A stretch of 64,000 bases of DNA from a virus, in IMG/VR virus record IMGVR_UViG_3300035703_000034, positions 1-64,000 of that record. One strand, given 5' to 3'. Shown here piece by piece: positions 30,057 through 37,830 of the stretch; within the stretch, counting starts at the first letter, position 1, and each line of letters begins with the position of its first letter. The position numbers and the translations under genes were made by a program. The notes under the pieces were generated by a model. It was not told where the DNA came from and made no database searches. It saw nothing but the letters and a program-made list of their open reading frames with translations.

Positions 30057-30300
30057 CCAGCTGCGCGAACCCGACGATGCCTGCACCGTGCGCGTCACCA
30101 AGCTCTCGCCGATCGCCCTCGCCGACCTGCGGGACCTGTGCGATCGCGAGCGCTTGCCGATCGACATGCGGGTCAAGGGGGAGTACCTCGGCGAGACCGT
30201 CGTCGAGCTGATGGCCCCCTACAAGGAGCTGCTCCAGTACCTCGTGTGGCTCTTCAGCCGCGAGTACGCGCACCCGTTCGAGCTCGAGGCCAGCGCATGA
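30043..30300 (+). CDS. Small hypothetical protein between helicase and beta-prime-C
   Basis: The gene encodes 85 residues (MARLSQLREPDDACTVRVTK at the start). It has a mixed charged sequence with LADLRDLCDRERLPIDMRV, ending in a hydrophobic helical piece (ELLQYLVWLFSREYAHPFE). No domain is recognised. A good ribosome-binding site, CGGAGG, lies inside the helicase end, the gene overlaps the helicase by 14 bases and the polymerase gene by ATGA. This tight coupling suggests it is translated with beta-prime-C and might be a polymerase accessory subunit; that is inference from position only. Confidence 0.65.
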   Translation: MARLSQLREPDDACTVRVTKLSPIALADLRDLCDRERLPIDMRVKGEYLGETVVELMAPYKELLQYLVWLFSREYAHPFELEASA

Positions 30301-32144
30301 GCGTCACGACGATCGGGCAGCTGCTCATCGAGCAGACCCTGCCGGACGACATGAAAACGACCGGCACCCTCAACAAGAAGGGCGTGAGCACCCTGCTCGG
30401 CAAGCTCGCCCAGCAGCACGCGCCCCGCTACGGCAGCGTGGTCAAGAACCTGCGCGACGTCGGCAACCAGATCGCCTACGAGTCGGGCACCAGCTTCAAG
30501 CTCGAGGACCTCCGCCCGATGACCGAGCTGCGCGACGCCGCCGTCGAGGCCCACGGCAAGGAGCTCGCCGCCCTGCACGCCCAGCTGGCGAAGAACCCGG
30601 CGCTGTCCTTCGACCCCCACTTCCAGCAGAAGCAGGTTGCCCTGCACGCCAGGATCGAGGAGAAGGTCAACCAGGCCGTTGCCCAGCGCATCGAGAAGGC
30701 CCCCAACAACCTGACGGGCTGGGTCGCCTCCGGCGCCCGCGGCGACACCGCGATGGCGCGCCAGATGGTCGGCATGGCCGGCATGAACCTCGATGCGACC
30801 AACCGCCTGCTGCCGCACGTCGCCTGGCGAAGCTTCTCCGAGGGCCTCAGCCCCGTCGACTTCCACGTGCACGCCCAGGGCGCGCGCCGGGGCCTCGTCA
30901 ACACCTACAACTCCGTGCGCGACCCCGGCGCCTTCGCCAAGGAGCTCAACACCATCCAGGTCGACATGACCATCACGGGCACGGACTGCCACACGACCCG
31001 CGGCCGCAGCCTGCCGGCCGACAGCCCCGACCTGATGGGCCGCTACCTGGCCCAGGACGTGCCGGGCGTCGCCGGGCGCAACGAGCTCGTCACGCCGCGC
31101 GTCGCCCAGGCCCTCAAGGCCAAGGGCGGCACGGTGGTCGTGCGCTCGCCGCTCTACTGCCAGGAGACCTCGGGCGTGTGCGCCCACTGCCACGGCCCCA
31201 ACGAGGAGGGCAAGCTCCCGCAGCTCGGCGACGCCGTGGGCCTCAAGTCCTCGCAGGCGCTGACCGAGCCGCTCACCCAGCTGGCTCTCAACCAGAAGCA
31301 CACGGGCGGCGTCGTGGGCGCAGGCAAGTCCCCGCTCCACGCGATCCTCCAGCTGATGCACGCCCCCAAGATCTTCGTGGGCGCGGCCACCGTGGCGAAG
31401 CGCTCCGGCACCATCGACGCCGTCGCCGAGGCGCCCGCGGGCGGCTTCCACGTCACGGTCAGCGGCACCAAGCACTACGTCCCGCCCGATTTGACCGTGA
31501 AGGTCAAGGTCGGTCAGACCATCGCCCGGGGCGACGCGCTCTCGACCGGCCCGCTCAACCCCGTCGACGTCGTGCAGCACAAGGGCATGGAGCAGGGCCG
31601 CATGTACTTCGCCGACGCCCTGCGCGGCCTGTACGCGGACTCCGGCATCACGGGCCACCCGCGCGTCTTCGAGACCGTCACGCGCGGCATCCTCAACCTC
31701 GGCCAGGTCGTGCACCCGGGTCGCTCGACCTACAGCCCCGGCGAGGTCGTCCACTGGAACAAGGTCCAGAACGACCTCTCCGCCGAGCCGGAGCGCGTCG
31801 GGCTCGCGCAGGCCACGGGCCGCATCCTCATGCACGAGGCGGGGCCGCTCGCACCGTACACCACCCTGACGCCCGCCCACGTGGCGCAGCTGAAGGGCCA
31901 CGGCCTCACGACGGTGCCGGTCTTCAAGCGCGACGCGCTGGTGGTGCAGCCCCTCATGCTCGGCACCGAGCGCGCGGCCCTGCACAAGGGCGACTGGCTC
32001 TCCAACCTGGCCTTCCGCTTCGTCACCTCGACCTTCAAGGAGAACGCGGCGACGGGCGCCACCGCCACCATCGCCAACTCGTTCAACCCGCTCGGCCCCT
32101 ACGTGACCGGCAGCATCGGGCGCGGCACGGGCGGCCGGTACTAG
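30297..32144 (+). CDS. RNA polymerase beta-prime C-terminal subunit
   Basis: The 615-residue product continues beta-prime where the fusion protein stops. It begins TIGQLLIEQTLPDDM, matching the beta-prime segment with the sense 'TxGRxLFNExLP', then LRDVGNQIAYESGTSF. The bridge-helix/trigger-loop region is present as WRSFSEGLSPVDFHVHAQGA and RRGLVNTYNSVRDPG. The second zinc site is intact: Cys231 (TDCHTTRG), Cys288, Cys295 and Cys298 (YCQETSGVCAHC), with the same 7- and 3-residue spacings as cellular beta-prime. Then come LTEPLTQLALNQKHTGG and a C-terminal end like the cellular IPAGTG (SIGRGTGG). With the 21475 product it would complete the core enzyme's two large subunits. No alpha or omega subunit is seen in the window. 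Confidence 0.93.
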   Translation: MSVTTIGQLLIEQTLPDDMKTTGTLNKKGVSTLLGKLAQQHAPRYGSVVKNLRDVGNQIAYESGTSFKLEDLRPMTELRDAAVEAHGKELAALHAQLAKNPALSFDPHFQQKQVALHARIEEKVNQAVAQRIEKAPNNLTGWVASGARGDTAMARQMVGMAGMNLDATNRLLPHVAWRSFSEGLSPVDFHVHAQGARRGLVNTYNSVRDPGAFAKELNTIQVDMTITGTDCHTTRGRSLPADSPDLMGRYLAQDVPGVAGRNELVTPRVAQALKAKGGTVVVRSPLYCQETSGVCAHCHGPNEEGKLPQLGDAVGLKSSQALTEPLTQLALNQKHTGGVVGAGKSPLHAILQLMHAPKIFVGAATVAKRSGTIDAVAEAPAGGFHVTVSGTKHYVPPDLTVKVKVGQTIARGDALSTGPLNPVDVVQHKGMEQGRMYFADALRGLYADSGITGHPRVFETVTRGILNLGQVVHPGRSTYSPGEVVHWNKVQNDLSAEPERVGLAQATGRILMHEAGPLAPYTTLTPAHVAQLKGHGLTTVPVFKRDALVVQPLMLGTERAALHKGDWLSNLAFRFVTSTFKENAATGATATIANSFNPLGPYVTGSIGRGTGGRY

Positions 32145-32154
32145 AGGTTCGCCC

Positions 32155-32886
32155 GTGTCCGAGTTCATGCCCCCCGAAGACGATCTCGCCGTCGGCGGCC
32201 TGCCGAACGAGGCGCAGCAGGGCAGCCTCGCCCGCACCGTCGAGCGCCTGCAGGCGCTCATCAGCCTACACTACGAGTACCTGCCGGTGTTCTTCCAGAG
32301 CACGCTGCTCAGCCTCGTGCAGGACCACTTCGCCCACGACCCCGACTACCGCTACGATCGCCACCAGCCGCTCAACAACACCGTCCTCATCACCCGCGAG
32401 TGGAGCCGTTCAACGCTCGGTCAACGCGACAACCGACCGATTGTCTCCGTCGGCTTCCTCGGCTCGCAGGCCAGCCACATGGCGCTGCGCGACACCATGA
32501 GCGAGACCGTGCCGAACGCCTTCAAGCCGACCCGCACAGCCAGCATCGAGGAGGTCAGCACCTTCCAGATCGCCGTCATCGACCACAACGCCGTGCGCGC
32601 GACGGTGCTCGCGCAGCGGCTGCGGGCGCGCCTGGTGGCGACCCGCCTGCAGCTGCAGCGGCTCTACAAGCTGCAGGACTTGGGGATGCCCACGCTGAAC
32701 GGCCCACAGAACGTCGAGGAGTTCGACGACCTGTTCCAGGTCACGATGGCGCTGCAGATCATGAGCCTGCCGCGCTGGACCGAGACGCAGGACCACGACT
32801 ACCTGCGCCGCATCGCCGTGCTGACGCACCTGAACGCGACGGACCTGTTCTCGGAGATGCTGCTGCCGGATGCCCCGAAGCCGTAA
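32155..32886 (+). CDS. Hypothetical protein, possible neck/tail-completion protein
   Basis: The 243-residue product starts at a GTG ten bases after beta-prime-C, with AGAGG before it. It has an acidic N-terminus, a helical middle (VERLQALISLHYEYLPVFF), a beta-like section (TVLITREWSRS and PIVSVGFLGSQ) and a helical C-terminus. I recognise no family. Its size and mixed fold, and the fibre genes that follow on the other strand, would fit a small tail-completion or connector protein, but nothing in the sequence proves it. An unmistakable in-frame start and codon use like the neighbours support it as a real gene. Confidence 0.6.
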   Translation: MSEFMPPEDDLAVGGLPNEAQQGSLARTVERLQALISLHYEYLPVFFQSTLLSLVQDHFAHDPDYRYDRHQPLNNTVLITREWSRSTLGQRDNRPIVSVGFLGSQASHMALRDTMSETVPNAFKPTRTASIEEVSTFQIAVIDHNAVRATVLAQRLRARLVATRLQLQRLYKLQDLGMPTLNGPQNVEEFDDLFQVTMALQIMSLPRWTETQDHDYLRRIAVLTHLNATDLFSEMLLPDAPKP

Positions 32887-33127
32887 GCCGCGCGCCGTCA
32901 GCCGCTCCTACGCCCGCAAGGACGGCCTCTGCCGCCTGTGCGAGCAGCCGTTCTCCACCGTGCGCGCCGGCGGCCGGACATGCGGGGCCTGCCAGCGCCG
33001 CGCCGAGGCCGACGCCCGCCTGCCGTGGCTGCTGACGCACACGCCCCCTTTGCCCGCGGGACCCCTCACGCTGCCGGACCGCTGGCTGCGGCGGCTCACA
33101 GACCCGACGGACGATAGAAGATCGTGA
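32870..33127 (+). CDS. Small zinc-finger-like protein
   Basis: The 85-residue product has a CxxC-CxxC pair (CRLCEQ near residue 21 and TCGACQRR near residue 38), an arginine-rich basic N-terminus and a proline-rich C-terminus. This suggests a zinc-binding DNA or RNA contact protein, similar in style to small treble-clef or HNH-derived phage proteins, though no HNH residues are seen. It overlaps the upstream gene by 17 bases and the convergent minus-strand gene by 32 bases, which is unusual, so the 3' end could be shorter in reality. Confidence 0.5.
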   Translation: MPRSRKPRAVSRSYARKDGLCRLCEQPFSTVRAGGRTCGACQRRAEADARLPWLLTHTPPLPAGPLTLPDRWLRRLTDPTDDRRS

Positions 33128-33884
33128 CCTGCTCGCCGACGATCGGCTTGTAAGGCGCGAAGATCTCGAAGGTGCGGTTGCCGAGGTAGTCCCACGCGCC
33201 GTCCGGCAGCTCGAACGAGCCGCTGATGAACAGCCGCGGGGCCGTCGACGTGTCGACGTCCTGGCTCACGGTGAAGGTGCCGTTGCCGTCCGTGCCGTCC
33301 GAGCCGTCCACCACGCCCGTCGCCACCTCGGCCTGCATCAGCTGCAGCCCGGGGTTGATCTCCGTGATGGTCGAGCCGTCGTCCGACCCGAGCTGGAACT
33401 CGATCACCTTGATGCGCTCGCCGCCCTCGCGCGGCACCGCGAACTCGATCTCCGTGTCGGAGAGCTCCGTGAAGTTGTCGATCAGCACCCCGCCCGACCA
33501 CACCATCAAGGTGCTGCGGCCCATCACGTAGGGCTCCGGCAGCTCGAAGATGGTCTGGCCCGCCTCCGCGATCAGCACGGGGTGGTTCTTGATGCGCGGC
33601 GTCAACCGGTCGAGCGCCGCGAGGTCGGCCTTGAGCTGCAGGTACCCTTCCTGCCCGGTGTTGCCGCCGCCCGTGACGTTCAGGTCGCCGATCACCGTCA
33701 GGCCGCCGACGATCTGGAAGTTCTCGCCGACCTCGAGCACGCCCTGGTCGTTCAGGCGCACCAGCTTGCCGGCGGCACCCGACTGACCGGCCTCGCCGGG
33801 GTCGGCGACCTTCACGCCGTGGACCTCGGTCGTCGAGCCCATCCGGCGCTGGATGTGGTTGAGCAGGCGCGTCAGCAGCGACAT
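33096..33884 (-). CDS. Tail-fibre/baseplate structural protein
   Basis: The 262-residue product starts with a short basic helix, then a beta-helix-like segment (VRLNDQGVLEVGENFQIVGG, then TVIGDLNVTGGG) that is typical of phage fibre shafts where 'I/V-x-G-x-L-x-V-x-G' repeats occur. The second half has VLIAEAGQTIFELPEPYVMG and LMVWSGGVLIDN, a pattern common in fibre and baseplate wedge proteins with a 'LxVxxNGxxL' strand. Its ATG overlaps the stop of the upstream 33884-34351 gene. It is the last gene of the minus-strand fibre operon. Confidence 0.65.
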   Translation of the reverse strand: MSLLTRLLNHIQRRMGSTTEVHGVKVADPGEAGQSGAAGKLVRLNDQGVLEVGENFQIVGGLTVIGDLNVTGGGNTGQEGYLQLKADLAALDRLTPRIKNHPVLIAEAGQTIFELPEPYVMGRSTLMVWSGGVLIDNFTELSDTEIEFAVPREGGERIKVIEFQLGSDDGSTITEINPGLQLMQAEVATGVVDGSDGTDGNGTFTVSQDVDTSTAPRLFISGSFELPDGAWDYLGNRTFEIFAPYKPIVGEQVTIFYRPSGL

Positions 33885-34351
33885 CAGAGCACCACCGTCC
33901 GGGTCACGGCGACCAGCGCGTCGCTCTCGTCATCCGCGTAGGCGTAGGTCTCCGTCGCCGTGCCCGCGTTGGTCTGCACCGCCTTGCTCGCGATGCGGTT
34001 GACGGCGTCGTAGGCGAACGTCGTGATGCTCACCGGCGTGCCGTCCACGAAGTCCGTGATCGTCGCGACGTTGCCCGCGCCGTTGTAGTCCCACTCGCTG
34101 CTGCGCGTGTCGATGCGCAGCGGGACGCCCCGGAACAAGACGGCCGCGTCGTCCGCGGCGCCCGCCACCAGGCGACCGTTCACGCGCAGCTCGCGCACCT
34201 GCACGTGCTCGTCGGCGTACAGGATCTCGCCCGCCTCGGGCAGCGTGCCGCCCTCGCGCTCCGCCAGGACGAGGCTGCGCAGGTCGAGCAACCTGAAGCC
34301 TTGCAGCGAGAGGTCCTCGTCGATAATCAGTTGCCGCGTGCGGATGGGCAT
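33884..34351 (-). CDS. Fibre-like protein with YD-repeat-like segment
   Basis: The 155-residue product begins with a fibre-type N-terminus (RTRQLIIDEDLSLQGFRLL) and a beta-rich middle. Residues about 95-145 carry two YD-repeat-like units (WDYNGAGNVATITDF and FAYDAVNRIASKAV, then TYAYADD), resembling Rhs/YD repeats that make beta-cage or carbohydrate-binding structures. Only two to three units are present, far fewer than in Rhs toxins. It shares one base with the next start, and a good GGCGAGG lies before the ATG. It is probably a fibre or chaperone-like baseplate part. Confidence 0.6.
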   Translation of the reverse strand: MPIRTRQLIIDEDLSLQGFRLLDLRSLVLAEREGGTLPEAGEILYADEHVQVRELRVNGRLVAGAADDAAVLFRGVPLRIDTRSSEWDYNGAGNVATITDFVDGTPVSITTFAYDAVNRIASKAVQTNAGTATETYAYADDESDALVAVTRTVVL

Positions 34352-34380
34352 CGCTTGTCCTCGCCAGGGATCCTGTTAGG

Positions 34381-34386
34381 ATCATA
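34381..34386 (-). promoter_or_regulatory. Weak TATGAT -10-like element (minus strand)
   Basis: On the minus strand GGCGTATGATCC is followed by TAACAGGA and then the ATG at 34351, resembling the region before 19287. It would start the two-gene fibre transcript. Weak, two-instance pattern. Confidence 0.25.
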
Positions 34387-34415
34387 CGCCGGTCGGCCCA
34401 GTTAGCCCCACGCAC

Positions 34416-34886
34416 TCATTCCATGGTCACGCGCTGCAGCACGACGGCCCGCTTCAGGTAGCCCCCCGGCGCCACCGTCACGATCAGCTGCAAGTTGTCC
34501 GTGATGAGCGGCAGCTGGTGGGGCCCGAACTCGGCCGGGGCCTTGTCCGGGTACGTCTTGCGCAGCTTCCAGCTAACGCCCTCGCCCTCGAGCAGCACGC
34601 CTTCGACGCGCAGCGCCCACGGGTACTCGCAAACCGCGAACGAGGCCGTGCCGCTCAGCGTGCCCGGGGGCGCGTGAGGCGCGACCACCAAACGGTCGTC
34701 CGCGAGCTCGAGGTGGTCGAGCGCCGCGACGTCCTCGCCGAGGCCGAACAGCTCGAAGCGCTGGTCCGACAGCACGTCGATGAGCGCGAGCGTCGTCTTG
34801 AAGTTCTCCTTGGTCAGCCGCATGGCGTGCTCGGCGTGCACGAGGGCGTTGCGCATGTTCAGCTGGAACGCGCGAAAAAACGACAT
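34416..34886 (-). CDS. Hypothetical structural protein
   Basis: The 156-residue product has a helical N-terminal 45 residues (FRAFQLNMRNALVHAEHAM) followed by a beta-rich body (LSGTASFAVCEYPWALRV, then PLITDNLQLIVTVAPGG). The mixture is common in phage baseplate and fibre-attachment proteins, but I recognise no family. A strong AGGAGA lies before the ATG. It is separated from the next gene by 64 bases, which contain the candidate promoter at 34381. Confidence 0.6.
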   Translation of the reverse strand: MSFFRAFQLNMRNALVHAEHAMRLTKENFKTTLALIDVLSDQRFELFGLGEDVAALDHLELADDRLVVAPHAPPGTLSGTASFAVCEYPWALRVEGVLLEGEGVSWKLRKTYPDKAPAEFGPHQLPLITDNLQLIVTVAPGGYLKRAVVLQRVTME

Positions 34887-34895
34887 GGCGATCTC

Positions 34896-35546
34896 CTACT
34901 GGTTGAAACTGAACCGGGGTGGCTCGGGCGGCTCCGGCGGCCGCGGCCCCTGCGCCGGCCGGGGCGCCTGGGGCGGACGCGGGGCCTGGGGCGGCCGGGG
35001 CGCGGGCGGCTGCGCCGGACCCCTGATGGAATCCACCAAACCCTTGCCCATCTCGATGGGGAGCATGGCGGTGCCACCCCACATCAAGGCGCGCTGCGCC
35101 GTGATCTTGCGGCCCGCGCGGGTGTCGAACGCGCCCGACCCTGCCACCCCGCCGCGATCGCCCAGCATCGGCACGCCGCTCAGCTTGCGGCCGTCGTAGG
35201 TCCCGATGGACGGCCCCTTGTTGAGGAAGTCCCGGAACCACACGTCGGCCTTTGAGCCCAGCCGGCGCAGGCCGCCGCTCTCGGCCATGTACTCGCCCGA
35301 GCCGCCCCACTGCTTGAGCTTGCCGCCGGCCGTCTGCAGCCCCTTGATCTTGAAGAAGTTGCCGACGCCGGAGGCCGCGCGCCCGGCGCCGTGCAACGCG
35401 TGCCCGGCCATCCCGATCAGCGCCGGCAGCCCGGCGGCCGTCGACACGCCGGAAGCGAGGCCCGCGAGGGCGCCGAGCACGGCCGCCTTCTCCATGTCGT
35501 TCTCGCAGGCCTGCAGCTGCATGTAGACTCGGTACGCACCCGGCAC
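34896..35546 (-). CDS. Gly/Ala-rich membrane-associated protein with proline-rich tail
   Basis: The 216-residue product starts at a GTG preceded by GAGGAG. Residues about 19-62 are a long Gly/Ala/Leu segment (AAVLGALAGLASGVSTAAGL, continuing as a hydrophobic stretch), probably membrane-inserting. The C-terminal 40 residues are PRPPQAP-type proline/arginine repeats, likely extended and flexible. No catalytic motif is seen. It resembles the window's other glycine-zipper proteins in its first part but lacks the HPYL block. Virion or host-membrane role is inferred from composition and neighbours only. Confidence 0.6.
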   Translation of the reverse strand: MPGAYRVYMQLQACENDMEKAAVLGALAGLASGVSTAAGLPALIGMAGHALHGAGRAASGVGNFFKIKGLQTAGGKLKQWGGSGEYMAESGGLRRLGSKADVWFRDFLNKGPSIGTYDGRKLSGVPMLGDRGGVAGSGAFDTRAGRKITAQRALMWGGTAMLPIEMGKGLVDSIRGPAQPPAPRPPQAPRPPQAPRPAQGPRPPEPPEPPRFSFNQ

Positions 35547-35555
35547 AGGGCCTCC

Positions 35556-36635
35556 TCAGACGTGGTGGAAGCGCGTCATCTTCCAGAGCCGCTGCCAGAG
35601 CAGCACCGTCAAGCGATCGTTGAGCTCGAAGCGATCGGCGTGACCGCCGCGCAGCCACACCGCCGGCAACGCACCGAGCGAATTATATGCCCAGTCGACG
35701 AGATCACACCCGCCGCGCTGCTGGAGCCACCAGCCGGCAAACGCCTCCGGCAGCGCCGGCAGCGGCACCGGCGCCCCGTCGCGGGGGTGAACGACGAGCT
35801 GCTGCGCGTGCCGCACCTCGGCCACGGCCTCGGCGAGCGCGGCGTCGAGCTGTCCGATAAACGCCCCCTGCTCGTCCCAGCCCTCCGGCACGGGCACCAG
35901 CCAGCTGCGCAGCGGCACGCCGAGCTCCTTCTCCAGCCACTGCAGCAGGGCCACCTGCTCGAGCGGCGGCAGCACCGACAGCAGGCTGCGCACCTCGCTG
36001 GCGATCGCCTCGCGGGAGCGGGTGCTCTTGAGCAGCGCCACGATGCGCTTGGCGATGTCCGCCTGGACCCGCTCGTCCGGCGCGACGACGTGGAAGCCCT
36101 CCGCCACCAGCTGCGCCATGTGCACGAGCCACGTCACGTCGTCGCTCGCCAGGCGCACCTGCCGCGTGCTGAAGGTCAGGCGCCGCAGCGTCTCGGGGCA
36201 CAGCTGCAGGCAGGCGACCGCCGCCGGGTCGGTGCAGACGCGCCACTCGTCGTCCGTGAGCACGACAAACGGTCGCTTGACGTCGAGCCGGTGGCCGCCG
36301 AACAGCCCCGTGCGGTGATCGCGATCCCGCCCGCGGCCGTACACGTACGCGCGCCCCGGCCCGAGGTGCGTGTCGCTCTCGAGCTCCCGGACCGTCGCGA
36401 AGCCGGGGACATGGCGGCTCGTGTAGGGGAACACCAGCCCGCTCGTGTCCGGCAGGCGCGCGAAGAAGCGCGCCGAGCATGCGCGCTCAAACGTGCCCTT
36501 GCTCGGGTAGAAGCCCAGCCCCAGCTGCGCGCGATCGGGCACGGTGACGAGCTGGTCGAGCGCGAGGGCGAGCGCCTCGTCGCGCGCCGCCTCGAGCCAG
36601 GGGCCGAGGTCCTTGACCTTGGGGTCAGCCGGCAT
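35556..36635 (-). CDS. Hypothetical protein, 359 residues
   Basis: The product has no domain I recognise. It has an acidic helical N-terminus (GPWLEAARDEALALALDQL), a middle with aromatic and basic beta segments (GLVFPYTSRHVPGFATVREL), three cysteines at 170-185, a helical section (ERVQADIAKRIVALLKSTRS), and a tryptophan-rich end (GWWLQQRGGCDLVDWAYN). It overlaps the upstream gene by 11 bases. An AT-rich TATAATT-like spot on the minus strand at about 35690 lies within it, upstream of the 35546 start. A virion role is assumed from its place. Confidence 0.55.
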   Translation of the reverse strand: MPADPKVKDLGPWLEAARDEALALALDQLVTVPDRAQLGLGFYPSKGTFERACSARFFARLPDTSGLVFPYTSRHVPGFATVRELESDTHLGPGRAYVYGRGRDRDHRTGLFGGHRLDVKRPFVVLTDDEWRVCTDPAAVACLQLCPETLRRLTFSTRQVRLASDDVTWLVHMAQLVAEGFHVVAPDERVQADIAKRIVALLKSTRSREAIASEVRSLLSVLPPLEQVALLQWLEKELGVPLRSWLVPVPEGWDEQGAFIGQLDAALAEAVAEVRHAQQLVVHPRDGAPVPLPALPEAFAGWWLQQRGGCDLVDWAYNSLGALPAVWLRGGHADRFELNDRLTVLLWQRLWKMTRFHHV

Positions 36636-37302
36636 GGAACTGGTGCAGCGTCAGCTTCGGGTCGATCGGCGGGGCCTGGTGCAGCGCCTGGCGCCGGGCC
36701 TCCATCAGGTAGTGGGCGCGGTGCGCGCCCTCCGCGAGCTGCCCGAGGCTCGCGCCGGCCGTCATGGCGTAGACGGGCGTGTGCGGACCGAAGCGCTGGC
36801 GCATCGCGATGCCGAGCGCCGCCCCGGCCAGCGCCCCGCCCCAGGTGCCGGGGTGGACCGTGACGAGGAACGGGTTCTCGTTGACGTAGCGGCGCTCCAG
36901 CGCGTGGTCCGCGAAGGCGCCCGACACCGGCGGCGTGACGGCGATGAACTCGAGCGGGACGTTGCTGGCCTGCTTCTGCTGCCCGATCAGGTGGTAGTAG
37001 CGGTGCAGGCCCTCGAGCCCCATGCCCGTCGCCAGGCCCACGCCCATGCCCACCAGCGGGTGGCCGCCCGCCAGCTGGCCGAGGCCGGCGCCTACCAGCC
37101 CGCCGCCGTACGCGACCGGGTGCAGCATGCTCATCACCGGGTGCTTGGTCTGGTAGTCGGCCTCGAGCCGATCGTCGTGAAACCGCTCGCCCGGCATGTG
37201 CCAGTCCGTGATCCAGGCCGCCTCCGGCATGGCGCTGGCGAGCTTTGAAAGCGCCGGGTGGATAATCGAAGTGGAAGGTCCAGGACGCATGGCAGGCATC
37301 AT
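36625..37302 (-). CDS. Glycine-zipper protein related to HPYL family
   Basis: The 225-residue product has two similar halves: YQTKHPVMSMLHPVAYGGGL followed by a zipper (GAGLGQLAGGHPLVGMGVGLA), and RRYVNENPFLVTVHPGTWGG followed by a zipper (ALAGAALG). The 'xNPxLxTVHPxxxGGxL' wording resembles the HPYL blocks of the 19287, 20202 and 43934 products, so this is probably a distant relative with two modules. The N-terminus contains IIHPALSKLASAM. The start is uncertain: ATGATG at 37302 has no strong ribosome-binding site, and later ATG codons are in frame. Its 5' end overlaps a divergent gene. Confidence 0.55.
   Translation of the reverse strand: MMPAMRPGPSTSIIHPALSKLASAMPEAAWITDWHMPGERFHDDRLEADYQTKHPVMSMLHPVAYGGGLVGAGLGQLAGGHPLVGMGVGLATGMGLEGLHRYYHLIGQQKQASNVPLEFIAVTPPVSGAFADHALERRYVNENPFLVTVHPGTWGGALAGAALGIAMRQRFGPHTPVYAMTAGASLGQLAEGAHRAHYLMEARRQALHQAPPIDPKLTLHQFHAG
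37259..37267 (+). promoter_or_regulatory. TGGATAATC promoter-like motif
   Basis: TGGATAATC stands 21 bases upstream of the ATG at 37289 and lies inside the 5' end of the opposite-strand 36625-37302 gene. It differs from the main motif at two positions. It is the likely promoter for the RNase H-like gene and the zinc ribbon. Confidence 0.45.
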
Positions 37303-37690
37303 TTCTTTGGAAACCTCGGTCTCGCTGGCGGCCGGCTACGGCCGCATGACGGCGTCGGTGCGGGACGCGGACGACGTGCTGCTCGCCGAGCAGCATGGCC
37401 CCACCTCGACCAACCCACTCTTATCATCCCTCGAAGCCGCCGTTTGGGGCCTGCAGCTCGTGGCCCGCCGCGGCGACACGGAGGTCGTCCACTGGGTCGA
37501 CAGCCAGGCGCTTGCCGATCGCCTGTCGCGCGCGCCGCGGCCGGGCGATCAGGGCGGCGAGCTGGTGAACGCTTACCGATCGCTGGCCGGTCGGATCGGG
37601 CGCGTGCGCGTGCTGAAGCGCCCGCATGCGGGGTTGCAGGATTTTGTCGCCCGCAAGGCCGCCGAGTCGGTCGACGGGGTGGTTGGCTAG
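37289..37690 (+). CDS. RNase H-fold-like protein, atypical active site
   Basis: The 133-residue product has the RNase HI-type order: a beta start (AAGYGRMTASVRDADDVLL), a helix with conserved Glu (SSLEAAVWGLQLVARRG), a strand with Asp (EVVHWVDSQALADRLSR) and a final KRPHAGLQDFVARKAAE that resembles the His and Asp end of the fold. The first conserved Asp (DGSxxx in active enzymes) is not present in its usual place, so catalysis is uncertain. It may be a divergent or inactive RNase H-like nuclease, or a Holliday-junction-type fold. The 5' end overlaps the divergent gene by 14 bases. Confidence 0.5.
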   Translation: MAGIISLETSVSLAAGYGRMTASVRDADDVLLAEQHGPTSTNPLLSSLEAAVWGLQLVARRGDTEVVHWVDSQALADRLSRAPRPGDQGGELVNAYRSLAGRIGRVRVLKRPHAGLQDFVARKAAESVDGVVG

Positions 37691-37701
37691 AAAGGAAGCC
37701 C

Positions 37702-37830
37702 ATGCAGAAAACCGGTGTGCTCCAGTGCCCCCAGTGCCACAGCCGGGAGGTCATCCTCACGGAAGAGGAACGTGGCGAACAGGTCGTGGTCTGCGCCGAC
37801 TGCGACCACGAGTGGGTGCTGCCCGTCTAG
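37702..37830 (+). CDS. Tiny zinc-ribbon protein
   Basis: The 42-residue product is almost entirely a zinc ribbon: CPQCHSRE near the N-terminus and CADCDHEW near the C-terminus, about 20 residues apart. Such mini-ribbons occur in transcription factors and nucleic-acid-binding proteins. AAGGAAG precedes the ATG. Its stop overlaps the terminase stop on the opposite strand in the palindrome CTAG. A role with the phage polymerase or terminase is possible but not shown. Confidence 0.7.
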   Translation: MQKTGVLQCPQCHSREVILTEEERGEQVVVCADCDHEWVLPV

